In this document: piece after piece, positions 26,214 to 35,928 of the stretch
Layout: the number at the start of each line of letters is the position of its first letter
Position numbering within the stretch: position 1 is the stretch's first letter
Source: JAIPFM01 sp964494325
Lineage (GTDB): Bacteria > Planctomycetota > Phycisphaerae > Sedimentisphaerales > Anaerobacaceae
Direction: 5' to 3'
Assembly: GCA_964494325.1 (NCBI GenBank)
Contig: CAZBTJ010000021.1
Location: forward strand, 1-54,618
DNA length: 54,618 bases
The notes under the pieces: model-generated
Databases searched by the model: none
The model's input: only the letters and a program-made list of their open reading frames with translations
What the model was told of the DNA's origin: nothing
Translations under genes and position numbers: made by a program

Positions 26214-28220
26214 TTACGTTTCATTGCCCCGCATCTCCTCATCAAGGGCCTGATCAAATAGCAGACCAATTCGATGTTTTTGTTCATCAAATTTGATTTG
26301 TACGGCCTTCAACATCTTCTGCGAACCTACGATGCTAGGATGGTTTGAATCCATCTCAAGACTATACGCCAACAATTGAAGCTCTAATTCCACCATCTTG
26401 TCAGACAACGCCTTGACCATGGGGTCACTCTGGATAAATTGAGTGCGTTTTGTCAAACGTTCCACAGCCCCCATGCGCGGGCTTTTTGCAGTGGGTTTTG
26501 CCGGAACAGCTTTGGGTGTTTCAGGCTTCTTCTCAACAGCCTTTAAAGAACCTGCTAGTGGCCGCATCTTTCCAGTAAACGCTGGTGTGATCACAACCAC
26601 CATAAATCGATCCGGATCATCAGGCACGGACATACCACTGATGACTACAGATTTGCCATTTTCTGTGGTGATTCGCGCCTTGACGCCGTTAGTAACCTCG
26701 AAAGGAGTCTTTCTGTTAACCACATCTTTGATCGAGCATGCCTCAGACACATGAGTTTCAATGACAAGCCGGACCTTTGAGTTCCCTTTTTGGATTGTCC
26801 CAACAACGGACAGCGTCAAACCTGACTCTAGCATTTCCAGCGATTCATGTCCTGAATCTCCCTCCCCTGTTTTCTTGGGGTTAAGCATGAAATACTCTTC
26901 AGTAATGATAGCCATGGTGCACATTTTCCCATCATGGGAAATGGCCGAAGGACTGGCTACACATTTCACGCCTTTCTTCTCTTTTGCCAACTCAGCAAGC
27001 TGTTTTGCATAGGCCTCATCCACACGAACAGACATGGCCACTGCATCATTGGAAATGTTCTTGGTCTTGTCCACAAGGTAATATCTCGTGCTAAAGAGTA
27101 TTTGTCCTAACGGTATTGGCATCAGCCCTTCTTTTACGGCTGCAGCACGTTCAGATTCAAATGAACTCGCCGCTCTGACCCGCGTGGGCTGCCAGGCGAA
27201 GGGCACCAGTGTCAAGGCAATCAAAAGAATGCAGACAACATCTAAAAAACTAGCTCGTTTGTGGAACTGTTTGTTCGGTTTCATAATACTCCTCAATCTT
27301 TCCTCTATACTTTTTAATGGGCCTGTTATGGCCAACGAACTTTGAAGGGGTGAGTTTTGCTTTGAGGCAGCCAGGGTTGCAACAATGGCTTGGCCGTACT
27401 GCTCTGACGTTGTGTTGAGCATGGCAATGGCTCCCTCGTCACAGCAGCTTTCCCGCTCAAAACGTAACTTGCGATTGGTCCACCAAACACATGGATGAAA
27501 CCAGAACACGGCCTGTGCCAGGATCTGCAGGGCATTAACGCTCGCATCCCAACGCATCACATGGTTCAGTTCATGGGCCAGGGCACATTGGATGTGTGAT
27601 TGGCTGTAACCCGTCCACAGAGACTCCGGCACGTAAATCGCCCCTCTGGGCAGACCCCACACAAAGGGCTGAGCCAGGCCATTGACCTGCCAGACACGAA
27701 TGGATCGTTTATATCCCAAGGCCAGGGCAAGTTGCTGAACAATATTCTGCTGCTGAACTGTTAAGGGCTTTCTCTGCTGCCCGAGTTTAATGGCAATGCG
27801 AAAGACCTTTCCCCATGTCAGGAGCAAAAACAGGACACACCCGCTCAGCCATACAAAACCAAACCACAAACGATAATTTGGCTTGGATGTGTGCACTGGC
27901 ATGTCAACCAGCAGAGTCTCACTCGCGGATATGGGCTCAACAACAGGGTCTATCGGTGCCTCGGTCGCAGCGGCCGGTATGTCCAGGGGCACTGACATCA
28001 TCTTGACTGGTAACGTCTTTGTATGCATGACAGGCACGTTCACATGAATCATGGGCAACACAAGACACTTGGCCAGGACCACCAACCACAGCAGGTATCG
28101 AACATGCGCACTGCGTTTTCTCAAAACGTAAGTCACCAAAGCCACCACCAGCACTAATATCGCGATTTGCAGACTCTGACTGGCCAGATGTCTTGTGACT
28201 TGATTCATTAGATCCAACAT
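26214..28220 (-). CDS. M56/BlaR1-family membrane metalloprotease, likely antirepressor
   Basis: 668 residues. Membrane helices lie at about 17-34, 41-58, 119-138 and after 320. The cytoplasmic zinc site is AHELNH (215-220) with the third ligand in FERESCCDE (254-262), as in BlaR1/MecR1. From about 340 an exported region continues; it is not the penicillin-binding sensor of BlaR1, as I see no STYK or KTG box. It contains beta-rich segments (FSTRYYLVDKTKNIS) and a Pro/Lys-rich linker before a C-terminal coiled coil. The signal sensed is unknown. It follows blaI by 15 nt. Inferred job: cleave the BlaI repressor when triggered. Confidence 0.88.
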   Translation of the reverse strand: MLDLMNQVTRHLASQSLQIAILVLVVALVTYVLRKRSAHVRYLLWLVVLAKCLVLPMIHVNVPVMHTKTLPVKMMSVPLDIPAAATEAPIDPVVEPISASETLLVDMPVHTSKPNYRLWFGFVWLSGCVLFLLLTWGKVFRIAIKLGQQRKPLTVQQQNIVQQLALALGYKRSIRVWQVNGLAQPFVWGLPRGAIYVPESLWTGYSQSHIQCALAHELNHVMRWDASVNALQILAQAVFWFHPCVWWTNRKLRFERESCCDEGAIAMLNTTSEQYGQAIVATLAASKQNSPLQSSLAITGPLKSIEERLRSIMKPNKQFHKRASFLDVVCILLIALTLVPFAWQPTRVRAASSFESERAAAVKEGLMPIPLGQILFSTRYYLVDKTKNISNDAVAMSVRVDEAYAKQLAELAKEKKGVKCVASPSAISHDGKMCTMAIITEEYFMLNPKKTGEGDSGHESLEMLESGLTLSVVGTIQKGNSKVRLVIETHVSEACSIKDVVNRKTPFEVTNGVKARITTENGKSVVISGMSVPDDPDRFMVVVITPAFTGKMRPLAGSLKAVEKKPETPKAVPAKPTAKSPRMGAVERLTKRTQFIQSDPMVKALSDKMVELELQLLAYSLEMDSNHPSIVGSQKMLKAVQIKFDEQKHRIGLLFDQALDEEMRGNET

Positions 28221-28235
28221 TGGACACTCTCCCGG

Positions 28236-28610
28236 TTATTTCTTTTTTACAATATCTCTAAGACGATCAATATCCGCTTCGCTGATTGACTCGTGCTCGG
28301 CCAGATACTGGATCAACGGAATGGGATCACCGCCGAATAGACGTTCTACAAAATCCCCCACCGAGACCTTGAGTACCTCGTCTTGCTGAATTTCGGGTGT
28401 AAAGACAAAGGCCTTGCCCTGTTTGTGATGACTAACATAGCCCTTGGACTCCAATCGCCGAAGCAGGGTTTGCACCGTACAACCGGCCACATCTCTTTCT
28501 ACAGGCAGTTGAGCATGCACCTCGTTGACCGTCGCCTTTTTCAAGTGCCACAACAAACGCAACACTTCCATCTCTGCCGGACTGATATTGGGTCTTTTCT
28601 GTTTCTTCAC
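28236..28610 (-). CDS. blaI: BlaI/MecI-family transcriptional repressor
   Basis: 124 residues of the BlaI/MecI/CopY winged-helix family: ISPAEMEVLRLLWHLKKATV (helix 1-2), then TVQTLLRRLESKGYVSHHKQGKAFVF (recognition helix and wing), and a C-terminal dimerisation region. It is expected to bind the dyads just upstream and repress its own operon until the M56 protease cleaves it. The start codon is GTG at 28610, supported by AGGAGA 5 nt before it. It is transcribed ahead of the M56 gene. This is a general planctomycete-type regulatory pair; no beta-lactamase gene is nearby. Confidence 0.94.
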   Translation of the reverse strand: MKKQKRPNISPAEMEVLRLLWHLKKATVNEVHAQLPVERDVAGCTVQTLLRRLESKGYVSHHKQGKAFVFTPEIQQDEVLKVSVGDFVERLFGGDPIPLIQYLAEHESISEADIDRLRDIVKKK

Positions 28611-28620
28611 ACAATTCTCC

Positions 28621-28671
28621 TATGACAACTGTACAACCTTATATTGTACAGTCGTACAATTTACCAGCCAA
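28621..28671 (-). promoter_or_regulatory. blaI promoter with two operator dyads
   Basis: On the minus strand a -35-like TTGGCT (28666-28671), 17-nt spacer and -10 TACAAT (28643-28648) are seen. A perfect dyad ATTGTAC-AGTC-GTACAAT (28643-28660, plus-strand reading) covers the spacer and -10. A weaker dyad centred at 28628.5, with the half GTACAA, lies between the transcription start and the ribosome-binding site. Centres are 23 nt apart, as at 19.8 kb. Confidence 0.7.
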
Positions 28672-28689
28672 ACTTTAGTTTCTTTCCCA

Positions 28690-28732
28690 AATTTCACAAA
28701 AAAAGCCTGCTGAAGTCTAATTCAGCAGGCTT
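28690..28732 (-). terminator. Intrinsic terminator of the three-repeat secreted protein gene
   Basis: Minus-strand stem of 12 bp, AAGCCTGCTGAA with TTCAGCAGGCTT (28703-28714 and 28721-28732), loop of 6, followed on that strand by a run of T (complement of ACAAAAAAA at 28696-28702). It sits 33 nt past the stop at 28766. Confidence 0.85.
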
Positions 28733-28765
28733 AAAAGATGGTTCCATTAACTCTGATAGAAATGC

Positions 28766-29773
28766 TTACCTAGCATTACGTGAGCCTCGGCGACGGACAA
28801 CTTTTGTACCGGTGACTTTCTGAGTCCTGTTGGTGGAAATCAGTTCCCCTGTAAGCTTTGATTCAGCCACGGTGGCGGCAAAATCCATTTCAAAGGTACG
28901 TTCACCAAACTTCATCACGATCTTAAAACTCACCTTGTCGCCGTCCAACGTGATCGCCTTGATCAGCATGGAGCCATACAGAGCGCTCAAATCCGGATTA
29001 ATCACGAGTCTTTGCTTACGCTCACGATTTTCAGATGACAGATCAAGATTCCATGTGCCAATCAGATCGGCAGCCTTGCGTGTGGCTGTGGCAGGTATCT
29101 CGCCACGTTCAGACTTGAATGTACCAGACATTTCATTTCTCTGAAGAGTACCTGAGAATGTCATTTCAAATTCCCGATCCTGAACCTTTATGGTTCTCTT
29201 AAATGACAGATCGGTTCGATTCTCCAATGTTATGTTGGAAATCGTGTTTTCCACGCGGTCACTCGGCATTTCAGCAGAGAGATTACCTTCTGCATCCGCC
29301 TTGATAATGAGCATGGATGTAATTTCGCGTTCGCCCATTTTGTACTTCATTTCCCACTGGCCAGCCACTCTGGACATACGGGGAGCGCGCTTGCCTGTGA
29401 GTTCGTACTCGCCTCTGGTACTCGACATGGTGCCTGTCAAAACACCCTCCTCAATCGTCCCTGTAAACTTGGACTCGGACGTTTCACCGTTACGACCTCG
29501 TCTTGTCTGGGTAAAACTCAGCTTACCCTCTTCAAATGTGAGGTTCTGGAGTTCATTCATGCCCATAAAGCTGATCCAATAGGCAGTTCGATTGCCTTCC
29601 TGATCTCTGTAAAAGCTTAGAATCGACTCCATGGTCCTACCGCCAAATTCAGATTTTATGACCCAATCCCCATAAGCACCGCGTCCTCTGCCTTGAGGCT
29701 GGGCCAATGCTGACGTAACCAAAAGAGAGACAACCAACAACAAAATCACCTTGATGAGTGTTACTTGCTTCAT
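28766..29773 (-). CDS. Secreted protein made of three lipocalin-like repeats
   Basis: 335 residues with a signal peptide (VILLLVVSLLVTSALAQ). The mature protein is three diverged repeats of about 95 residues: roughly 34-130 (GDWVIKSEFGGRTMESILSF to LTGKR), 138-233 (GQWEMKYKMGEREITSMLII to PATATR) and 238-328 (GTWNLDLSSENRERKQRLVI to VTGTK). Each follows the pattern G-W, a polar strand pair, SFxR/FSGT and a final GTxxxxGE. The fold is presumably an all-beta barrel. The C-terminus is strongly basic (RRRGSRNAR). I do not know the family or function. A GGAG site precedes the ATG, and the gene has its own terminator. Planctomycete relatives are likely. Confidence 0.75.
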   Translation of the reverse strand: MKQVTLIKVILLLVVSLLVTSALAQPQGRGRGAYGDWVIKSEFGGRTMESILSFYRDQEGNRTAYWISFMGMNELQNLTFEEGKLSFTQTRRGRNGETSESKFTGTIEEGVLTGTMSSTRGEYELTGKRAPRMSRVAGQWEMKYKMGEREITSMLIIKADAEGNLSAEMPSDRVENTISNITLENRTDLSFKRTIKVQDREFEMTFSGTLQRNEMSGTFKSERGEIPATATRKAADLIGTWNLDLSSENRERKQRLVINPDLSALYGSMLIKAITLDGDKVSFKIVMKFGERTFEMDFAATVAESKLTGELISTNRTQKVTGTKVVRRRGSRNAR

Positions 29774-29930
29774 ACTGATACTCCTTTCAATAGTGTGGGG
29801 TGGGTTTCCTGCCTAGAAACGCCTGAGCCATCTCATTTTGCACAAATGGCTTAGAATTAGCGCAGCCTAGGCCTTCTATTTAAATGTGGAGTGCGAATTG
29901 AAAAGGTTTCGCAGAAAAGTCTAAGATAAT

Positions 29931-30839
29931 TCAAATAGAGTCCAGAACCTCTTCCATATCCTGAATCAACTGGTTTTTTATACCCTCTGGGACTTTTCTG
30001 TCAAATCTGACGCGTTGAAATGTCACCTGGCCAGCCGCTAATTTAACGAGATAGTCATTAAGAAGTACAGTATTGGGCGGTAAGTTAACATGCTTGGCCG
30101 CTTTGTCTCTTATGTCGTACAGAGCCTTAAACACGCTTTGCTGAGGTTTATCCAGGGCCTTGTACTTTCCAGAACGGAATACGGTGGGTTTCTTGTCATA
30201 GATGTGGGGCTTGTTTTGCGATTGTATGTTTTTCAGGATAAACTGATCGAGTAGACTGTTGCCCACAATATCGGCCAAGAGTCTTTCTTTCAGATCAAAT
30301 AGGTGAATCACATCATCCAGTGCATAGTCAATGGCTTCCGAGCCAATAGGTCTTTTGCACCAGTTATATTTCTGAAATCTCTTCTTTGACCGATTGAAGT
30401 CCAGCCCCAGGGCCTGCTTCAACACAGAAGACAAATCCCTCTTCTCATAATCCAACAGAATGGCAGCCGCCTGAAGATCCAAAATGGACAAAGGATCAAT
30501 ACCATTGTTTTTATAGAGAAACGCCCGATCGCCGGCCGCATCAAACATGATTTTTAAAATCGACCGGTTCTCAAGAAATTCCTGAATCGGCTTCATGGGC
30601 ACCTTAAAGGGGTCAATAATGACAGCATGATGACCATCATAAATCTGGATCAAACACAAGGTTTCACCGTATTGATGCAGATTGGATTCACCCTCAATGT
30701 CAAAAGCAACAGATTCAGTCCCTTGCGATTTCAAGACATCAGTAAAAACGATAAACTTCTCTTCAGTATCAATATACTCGTAAGTCACAAAGTCACGGCT
30801 TTCCAAAATATTGTATGGATGGATGGGGCAGCGGCACAA
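29931..30839 (-). CDS. rnd: RNase D-type 3'-5' exoribonuclease
   Basis: Up to 302 residues. The DEDDy exonuclease motifs are in order: FDIEGES (Exo I, about 46-52), IMFDAAGDRAFL (Exo II) and YALDDVIHLFD (Exo III, with Tyr). An HRDC domain follows (ALYDIRDKAAKHVNLPPNTVLLND). RNase D trims the 3' ends of stable RNAs. The start is uncertain: the longest frame begins with TTG at 30839 without a clear ribosome-binding site, while a GTG at 30788 (VTYEYIDTEE) has GGAAAG about 10 nt upstream and is my preference. No operon partner; a 150-nt spacer separates it from the three-repeat gene. Confidence 0.88.
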   Translation of the reverse strand: MCRCPIHPYNILESRDFVTYEYIDTEEKFIVFTDVLKSQGTESVAFDIEGESNLHQYGETLCLIQIYDGHHAVIIDPFKVPMKPIQEFLENRSILKIMFDAAGDRAFLYKNNGIDPLSILDLQAAAILLDYEKRDLSSVLKQALGLDFNRSKKRFQKYNWCKRPIGSEAIDYALDDVIHLFDLKERLLADIVGNSLLDQFILKNIQSQNKPHIYDKKPTVFRSGKYKALDKPQQSVFKALYDIRDKAAKHVNLPPNTVLLNDYLVKLAAGQVTFQRVRFDRKVPEGIKNQLIQDMEEVLDSI

Positions 30840-31191
30840 TCGCGATAATCAGCAGATATGCCAAGATTATTCATGAGTCTTTTATAAGGAAAACAGGATT
30901 TTAATCGCCCTTGGCCACTGGTCCTCCCAGCTAACTCCTGTGTCCTCTGTCCTTCCATGTCTGGTCTTTATGCCCATACCCCTTCGGATTGGTTCATGAT
31001 CAAACGGGTATTGTAATTGAATCTATCCTGTTTTACAACAAACATAGAACTCTCGCTGAATTTATACTGTTTTCAAAAACTCTGCCATCAAGAAAAAGCC
31101 TATTTTAAGACGAAAACATAGACAGGATCTGCTATACTAGTGACTTTCACTGGTGAGAATAGAATAAAGACAACTCAAGGAGACTTTGGTG
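30840..31191 (+). promoter_or_regulatory. Intergenic region with an extended -10 promoter
   Basis: No gene in these 350 bases. An extended -10, TGCTATACT (31130-31138), lies 54 nt before the CotH/lamin-tail gene; no good -35 box is seen at 17 nt. AAGGAG precedes its ATG at 31192. Confidence 0.45.
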
Positions 31192-34100
31192 ATGCTAAAT
31201 AACCAACGCGGGACATTCTTTTGGACTTTCATTATTTTGGCTTCATGTCTTGTTTTTTCATGTTCAGCCAGTGCTGCTGTGAGAATCAACGAACTCATGG
31301 CCTCCAACAAGGAGTCGCTTCTAAGCAGCCTCAATGAATCGAGTGACTGGATCGAGCTTTATAATGAGGGTAATGGGATAGTCAATATTGGAGGCATGTA
31401 TTTAACTGACGACGCCACAGCCCCCACCCGATGGGAAATTCCTGCAGGCACACAAATCAGTGGCAAAGGCTATTTGATCATCTGGGCAGATGGAAAATAT
31501 GGCGACAATGAACTCCATGCCAATTTCAGTCTGAGTGCCAACGGTGAACAGCTTGCCCTGTACGATACAGACGGACAAACCCTGCTGGACTCCGTGGTCT
31601 TCGACAGGCAAGTCACAGACATTTCCTATGGACGCAGCCCCAGCACTTCCACCCTGTGGCAATATATGAGTCACTCCACGCCGGGCACAGCCAACAAAAG
31701 CGGCTACGTTGGCCTCGTCGCTGACACTCAATTCAGTGTGGACCGCGGTTTTTACGATCAGCCCTTCCAATTGGAAATCACCACAACCACACCGGATGTG
31801 TTCCTTTTTTACACGACCGATGGCAGCGACCCCATTGCATCTTCCACAATATCGCTCTACAGTGACCCCATCACCATAGACAAGACGACCTGCCTCCGTG
31901 CGTATGCCATGAAACCAGGCTGGCTTCCCACAAATGTAGACACACAGACATACTTGTTTCTGGACGATGTGATCACCTTCAGCCAGGCGCAGGCCTCTGC
32001 GGCAGGCTACCCAAATACCTGGTTTCAAAGTGAACCAGGCGACTATGAAATGGACCCGGATGTCACACAAAATCCTGAGTACAAGGATCAGATGAAGAGT
32101 GCTCTGCTCTCTTTACCAACCCTCTCGCTGGTCACCGACAAACAACATCTGTTCAACAAAACCAATAATCCAAACACAGGCGGCATCTATATCTACACAG
32201 GCCATAGTTCTACAGGCGGCCGGAACTGGGAACGCCCCGTCTCAGCAGAATTCTTTGACGCCAACGGCGCCCAGGAATTCCAGGTCAACTGTGGTTTGCG
32301 TATCCAGGGTGGCGAAAGTCGAAGACCCTCAAAAATGCCCAAGCACAGTTTGAGTCTTCGATTCCGGGAAGAGTACGGCCCGAGCAAACTTGATATACCA
32401 TTTTTTGACAACTGGCCGGTAGATTCATTTGACAGCCTTCAGCTACGAGGTTTCTTTAACAACAGCTGGGCCCACTGGTCATCAGGTCAAAGGCGACAAG
32501 CCACCTATGTACGAGATCAGTGGATACGAGATGCGCTCACAGCCATGGGCCAAGAAGATGCTGGACAAGGGTTCTACGTCCATCTGTATATCAACGGCAT
32601 GTACTGGGGTCTGTATAATCTCGAAGAACGACCGGAAGAAGACCACTATGCAGCCTATCATGGGGGCAGCCCTGACACAGTCGACGCCATTAATGGCGGC
32701 TCAGCCACACATGGCACGACCCAGGCCTGGAACAATCTGAAGCAGGTCGTACGTCAGAAGAATTGGAGCCAGATCCAAACGCTGATGGATGTGGACAACT
32801 TCATTGATTTTATGATGGCCCAGCTGTATAGCGGCAATCAAGATCTCAAAACCAACGGCAACTGGCGTGCCGCTGGCGGTGGCGAAGATCAACGCCCCTG
32901 GCGGTTCTATGCGTGGGACAGTGAACGGATCCTTGAAAACCCAAGCACCACATCCAACAGGCCTTCCCAGGATCCCACCGGGCTGTGGAACTCTCTGAAA
33001 CAAATCGAACAGTTCCGTCACCGTTTTGCCGACCGTGTACACAAACACCTCTTTAATAACGGACCACTCACACCCGGTCCAGCCAGTGAACTATTTAGTA
33101 TACGGGCCAATGAAATCGAAGGCGCTGTGATCACAGAATCCGCAAGATGGGGCGACTATCGGGCATCAAACAATCCCTACACACGAAACGACCACTGGTA
33201 TCCGGAACGGGACAGAATCATCAACACCTATTTTCCGCAACGGACCGACGTGGCTGTGGAGATCTTCAAGAATCTGGACCTTTACCCTGATATAGAAGCG
33301 CCTGAGTTCTATATTGACGGTCAATACCAACATGGTGGTGCCATGTCACCGGGCCAGTCACTCTCCATGATCTCTTCAGAGCCCTCTATACTCTACACGC
33401 TGGACGGCACAGATCCCAGGAATGACACTGTGACACCGCCCGACAGCGAGAGTGAAACATTCGTCCTTGTAGAAGAAAATGCCACAAAAAAGATTTGGGT
33501 GCCTCTACAAGACATGGGCACAGCCTGGCAAGGTAACGATGAACCCTATGATGATTCGTCCTGGACGGATGGTACACCCACCCTGCCCGGAGCCACAGGG
33601 GGCGTGGGCTATGAATTTGGCGCAGGGTACGAATCCTTTATTACATACGATCTATTGGACGCCATGTACGCCATGAATGCCAGTTGTTATATCCGAATTC
33701 CCTTTACCCTGGCAGAGGACGATTACGCGGTTATCACAGGCATGGCACTGCATGTGCGATGTGATGATGGCTGCGTGGTCTATCTCAATGGCGAAGAAAT
33801 TGGCGCCATTAACAAGCCTAATCCCCTTCAATGGAACAGCGGCTGCAACAATCGTTCAGACGATACAGGCTTTGCTATCATCCCTGTCACGAAGTATATC
33901 AGCCAACTCAAGACAGGGTTGAATATTCTGGCAGTGCAGGCTATCAATCAGAGGAACGACAGCTCAGACTTTCTGTTCTCAGCGGAACTCGTGGGTACCA
34001 CAGGCGACAATGCCAATCAAGGAGGCTCCCCATCGGCCACTGCGGTCTATTATTCGGGCCCTGTATCACTGCCCTATAGCACCCGAGTCAAAGCCAGGTC

Positions 34101-34614
34101 CTATGATGGCCAGTGGAGTGCTCTCAATGAGGCGGTCTACTCTGTCGGACCGATTGCAGAGAATCTGCGTATCACTGAACTCATGTATCATCCCAAAGAT
34201 CCCAATGCTGAGTACGTCGAACTACTCAATATAGGCAGTGAAACCATTAATCTTAATCTCGTTCACTTTAGCAATGGCATCAACTTCACCTTTGGAACCA
34301 CTGACCTGATGCCCGGCGAACACATTCTCATCGTAAAGAACATAACGGCATTCCAGGCCATCTACGGAGACACGCTTCCTGTCGTTGGAGAATATCAAGG
34401 CAGTCTGGATAACGCGGGCGAACGCCTTGTACTTCAAGATGCCAGCAACGTTGAACTATTGAACTTCAAGTACAAAGATGGCTGGTATGAAAGCACGGAC
34501 GGCCCAGGATTTTCTATGGAAGTGACCGATCCTGCCATTGCAATCCCAGCCACCTTTTCCGACAAAGCAACCTGGCAAGCCAGCCATTCAGAAGGCGGTA
34601 CACCGGGTTCTTAA
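31192..34614 (+). CDS. Secreted CotH-like protein with two lamin-tail domains
   Basis: About 1140 residues. A signal peptide (FIILASCLVFSCSASA) is followed by a lamin-tail domain (AVRINELMASNKESLL to about 160), a chitobiase-like beta-sandwich (FYTTDGSDP, about 185-260), a CotH kinase-like core of about 350 residues (GLRIQGGESRRPSKMPKHSL, VHLYINGMYWGLYNLEERPE), another TLDGTDPRND sandwich, a jelly-roll region with LHVRCDDGCVVYLNGE, and a second lamin-tail domain (LRITELMYHPKDPNAEYVEL) to the end. CotH proteins are protein kinases in spore formers; in planctomycete surface proteins the role is unknown. No sorting tail was seen. The final bases overlap dprA, tail to tail. Confidence 0.9.
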   Translation: MLNNQRGTFFWTFIILASCLVFSCSASAAVRINELMASNKESLLSSLNESSDWIELYNEGNGIVNIGGMYLTDDATAPTRWEIPAGTQISGKGYLIIWADGKYGDNELHANFSLSANGEQLALYDTDGQTLLDSVVFDRQVTDISYGRSPSTSTLWQYMSHSTPGTANKSGYVGLVADTQFSVDRGFYDQPFQLEITTTTPDVFLFYTTDGSDPIASSTISLYSDPITIDKTTCLRAYAMKPGWLPTNVDTQTYLFLDDVITFSQAQASAAGYPNTWFQSEPGDYEMDPDVTQNPEYKDQMKSALLSLPTLSLVTDKQHLFNKTNNPNTGGIYIYTGHSSTGGRNWERPVSAEFFDANGAQEFQVNCGLRIQGGESRRPSKMPKHSLSLRFREEYGPSKLDIPFFDNWPVDSFDSLQLRGFFNNSWAHWSSGQRRQATYVRDQWIRDALTAMGQEDAGQGFYVHLYINGMYWGLYNLEERPEEDHYAAYHGGSPDTVDAINGGSATHGTTQAWNNLKQVVRQKNWSQIQTLMDVDNFIDFMMAQLYSGNQDLKTNGNWRAAGGGEDQRPWRFYAWDSERILENPSTTSNRPSQDPTGLWNSLKQIEQFRHRFADRVHKHLFNNGPLTPGPASELFSIRANEIEGAVITESARWGDYRASNNPYTRNDHWYPERDRIINTYFPQRTDVAVEIFKNLDLYPDIEAPEFYIDGQYQHGGAMSPGQSLSMISSEPSILYTLDGTDPRNDTVTPPDSESETFVLVEENATKKIWVPLQDMGTAWQGNDEPYDDSSWTDGTPTLPGATGGVGYEFGAGYESFITYDLLDAMYAMNASCYIRIPFTLAEDDYAVITGMALHVRCDDGCVVYLNGEEIGAINKPNPLQWNSGCNNRSDDTGFAIIPVTKYISQLKTGLNILAVQAINQRNDSSDFLFSAELVGTTGDNANQGGSPSATAVYYSGPVSLPYSTRVKARSYDGQWSALNEAVYSVGPIAENLRITELMYHPKDPNAEYVELLNIGSETINLNLVHFSNGINFTFGTTDLMPGEHILIVKNITAFQAIYGDTLPVVGEYQGSLDNAGERLVLQDASNVELLNFKYKDGWYESTDGPGFSMEVTDPAIAIPATFSDKATWQASHSEGGTPGS

Positions 34615-35777
34615 CGAAGGTGGACACCTGCCCCACGTTTTATAAATAGGTTACCGGGTAAACTCTGAACTAAACCCTTGAGTTGGAGATTGACCAGATC
34701 GGCCATGACCTTGCCTGTAGGCAGGTGGGTCTGGATGATGATGTCGTCCGCGTGGGTGGGGGTGTGCGAGAGTTGATCATAGATGGATTGCTCCGTGGGC
34801 GTCATGGCTACCCGCGGCTTCGATACCTGTTTCTGGACTTCGTGTGTCTTTATCGTGGTCTCGACATGGTTCTGGAGTTGCTGGCCAATCACACCCAATG
34901 CCTCCACCACCGCGTCCACAGAGTCAACCAGGACGGCGCCCTGCTTGAGCAGGTGATGGGGGCCTTGAGTCAGGGGATTGTCAATCTGGCCCGGAACTGC
35001 CATCACTTCCCGATTGTGTTCCATGGCCAGGCGAGCTGTGATCATGGCACCAGATCGGAAACTAGCCTCCACCACAATGGTGCCCATGGATAACCCAGCG
35101 ATAATGCGATTGCGTGCGGGAAAATGTTCTCTAAGCGGTTCAGCCAACAACGGTAATTCACTGAGCACACACCCCTGCGCAGCAATACGACCATATAAAT
35201 CCTTGTTTTCAGGCGGGTAACATCTGGCCAAGCCACACCCCTGCACAGCAATAGTCTGGCCCTGACTGCTCAATGCACCTCTGTGGGCCGCTGTATCAAT
35301 ACCTCTTGCCAGACCTGAGACAATGGTGAATCCCGACAAGGCCAACAGGTGCGACAGGCGTGAGGCCTGCTCCTGTCCATACACACTGCATCGCCTGGAC
35401 CCCACAATAGCCAGGCAAAGATTGTGTTCAGAGAGGAGATCACCCTTGACGCTCAATACCAGGGGAGGATCATAAATCTGCTTGAGTAATATGGGGTAGC
35501 GAGCATCCTCCCGATGTACAAACCAGACACCCTGTTGGCCTGCAATAGCCAGTTCTTTTTTCACATCAACCTGCTCAGACGAAACAAGCATCCGTTGAGC
35601 CGTCTTGGGGCCAATACCTTCAATCTCTGATAATTGCCCAATAGAAGCCCCTAGGACCTGCTGCGGCGTGCCGAATGCCTTGATCAAACGCCAACACAGG
35701 GTGGGACCCACACCCTGAGCGCGGGTTAACCGAAGCCAGTCCGAAATTCCCTCTGAATGACGATTTTGTTCACGCAA
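34611..35777 (-). CDS. dprA: DNA-processing protein DprA
   Basis: 388 residues. DprA loads RecA onto incoming single-stranded DNA during natural transformation. An N-terminal HhH-like segment (LSEIEGIGPKTAQRML) precedes the Rossmann-fold DprA/Smf domain (VGSRRCSVYGQEQASRLSHL, VSGLARGIDTAAHRGAL, FPARNRIIAGLS, EASFRSGAMITARLA, AVPGQIDNPLTQGPHHLLKQ). The C-terminus is a winged helix (HTPTHADDIIIQTHLPTGKV). The start is TTG at 35777, supported by GGAGG 5 nt upstream. Its stop overlaps the end of the CotH-type gene by four bases. No other competence gene is in the window. Confidence 0.94.
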   Translation of the reverse strand: MREQNRHSEGISDWLRLTRAQGVGPTLCWRLIKAFGTPQQVLGASIGQLSEIEGIGPKTAQRMLVSSEQVDVKKELAIAGQQGVWFVHREDARYPILLKQIYDPPLVLSVKGDLLSEHNLCLAIVGSRRCSVYGQEQASRLSHLLALSGFTIVSGLARGIDTAAHRGALSSQGQTIAVQGCGLARCYPPENKDLYGRIAAQGCVLSELPLLAEPLREHFPARNRIIAGLSMGTIVVEASFRSGAMITARLAMEHNREVMAVPGQIDNPLTQGPHHLLKQGAVLVDSVDAVVEALGVIGQQLQNHVETTIKTHEVQKQVSKPRVAMTPTEQSIYDQLSHTPTHADDIIIQTHLPTGKVMADLVNLQLKGLVQSLPGNLFIKRGAGVHLR

Positions 35778-35928
35778 TGCAACCTCCTGTTTTACTTCTT
35801 TTATAGTCTATCCCAAAATAGGCGCGTGTCAAGGCTGATGTCAACGAGAAGGTAAGGGCTTGACCAAATCCTAGGTTATTTATAAACTTATCGTTTTATG
35901 TTCCCAACTGAATGAAAGGACCTTGAGT

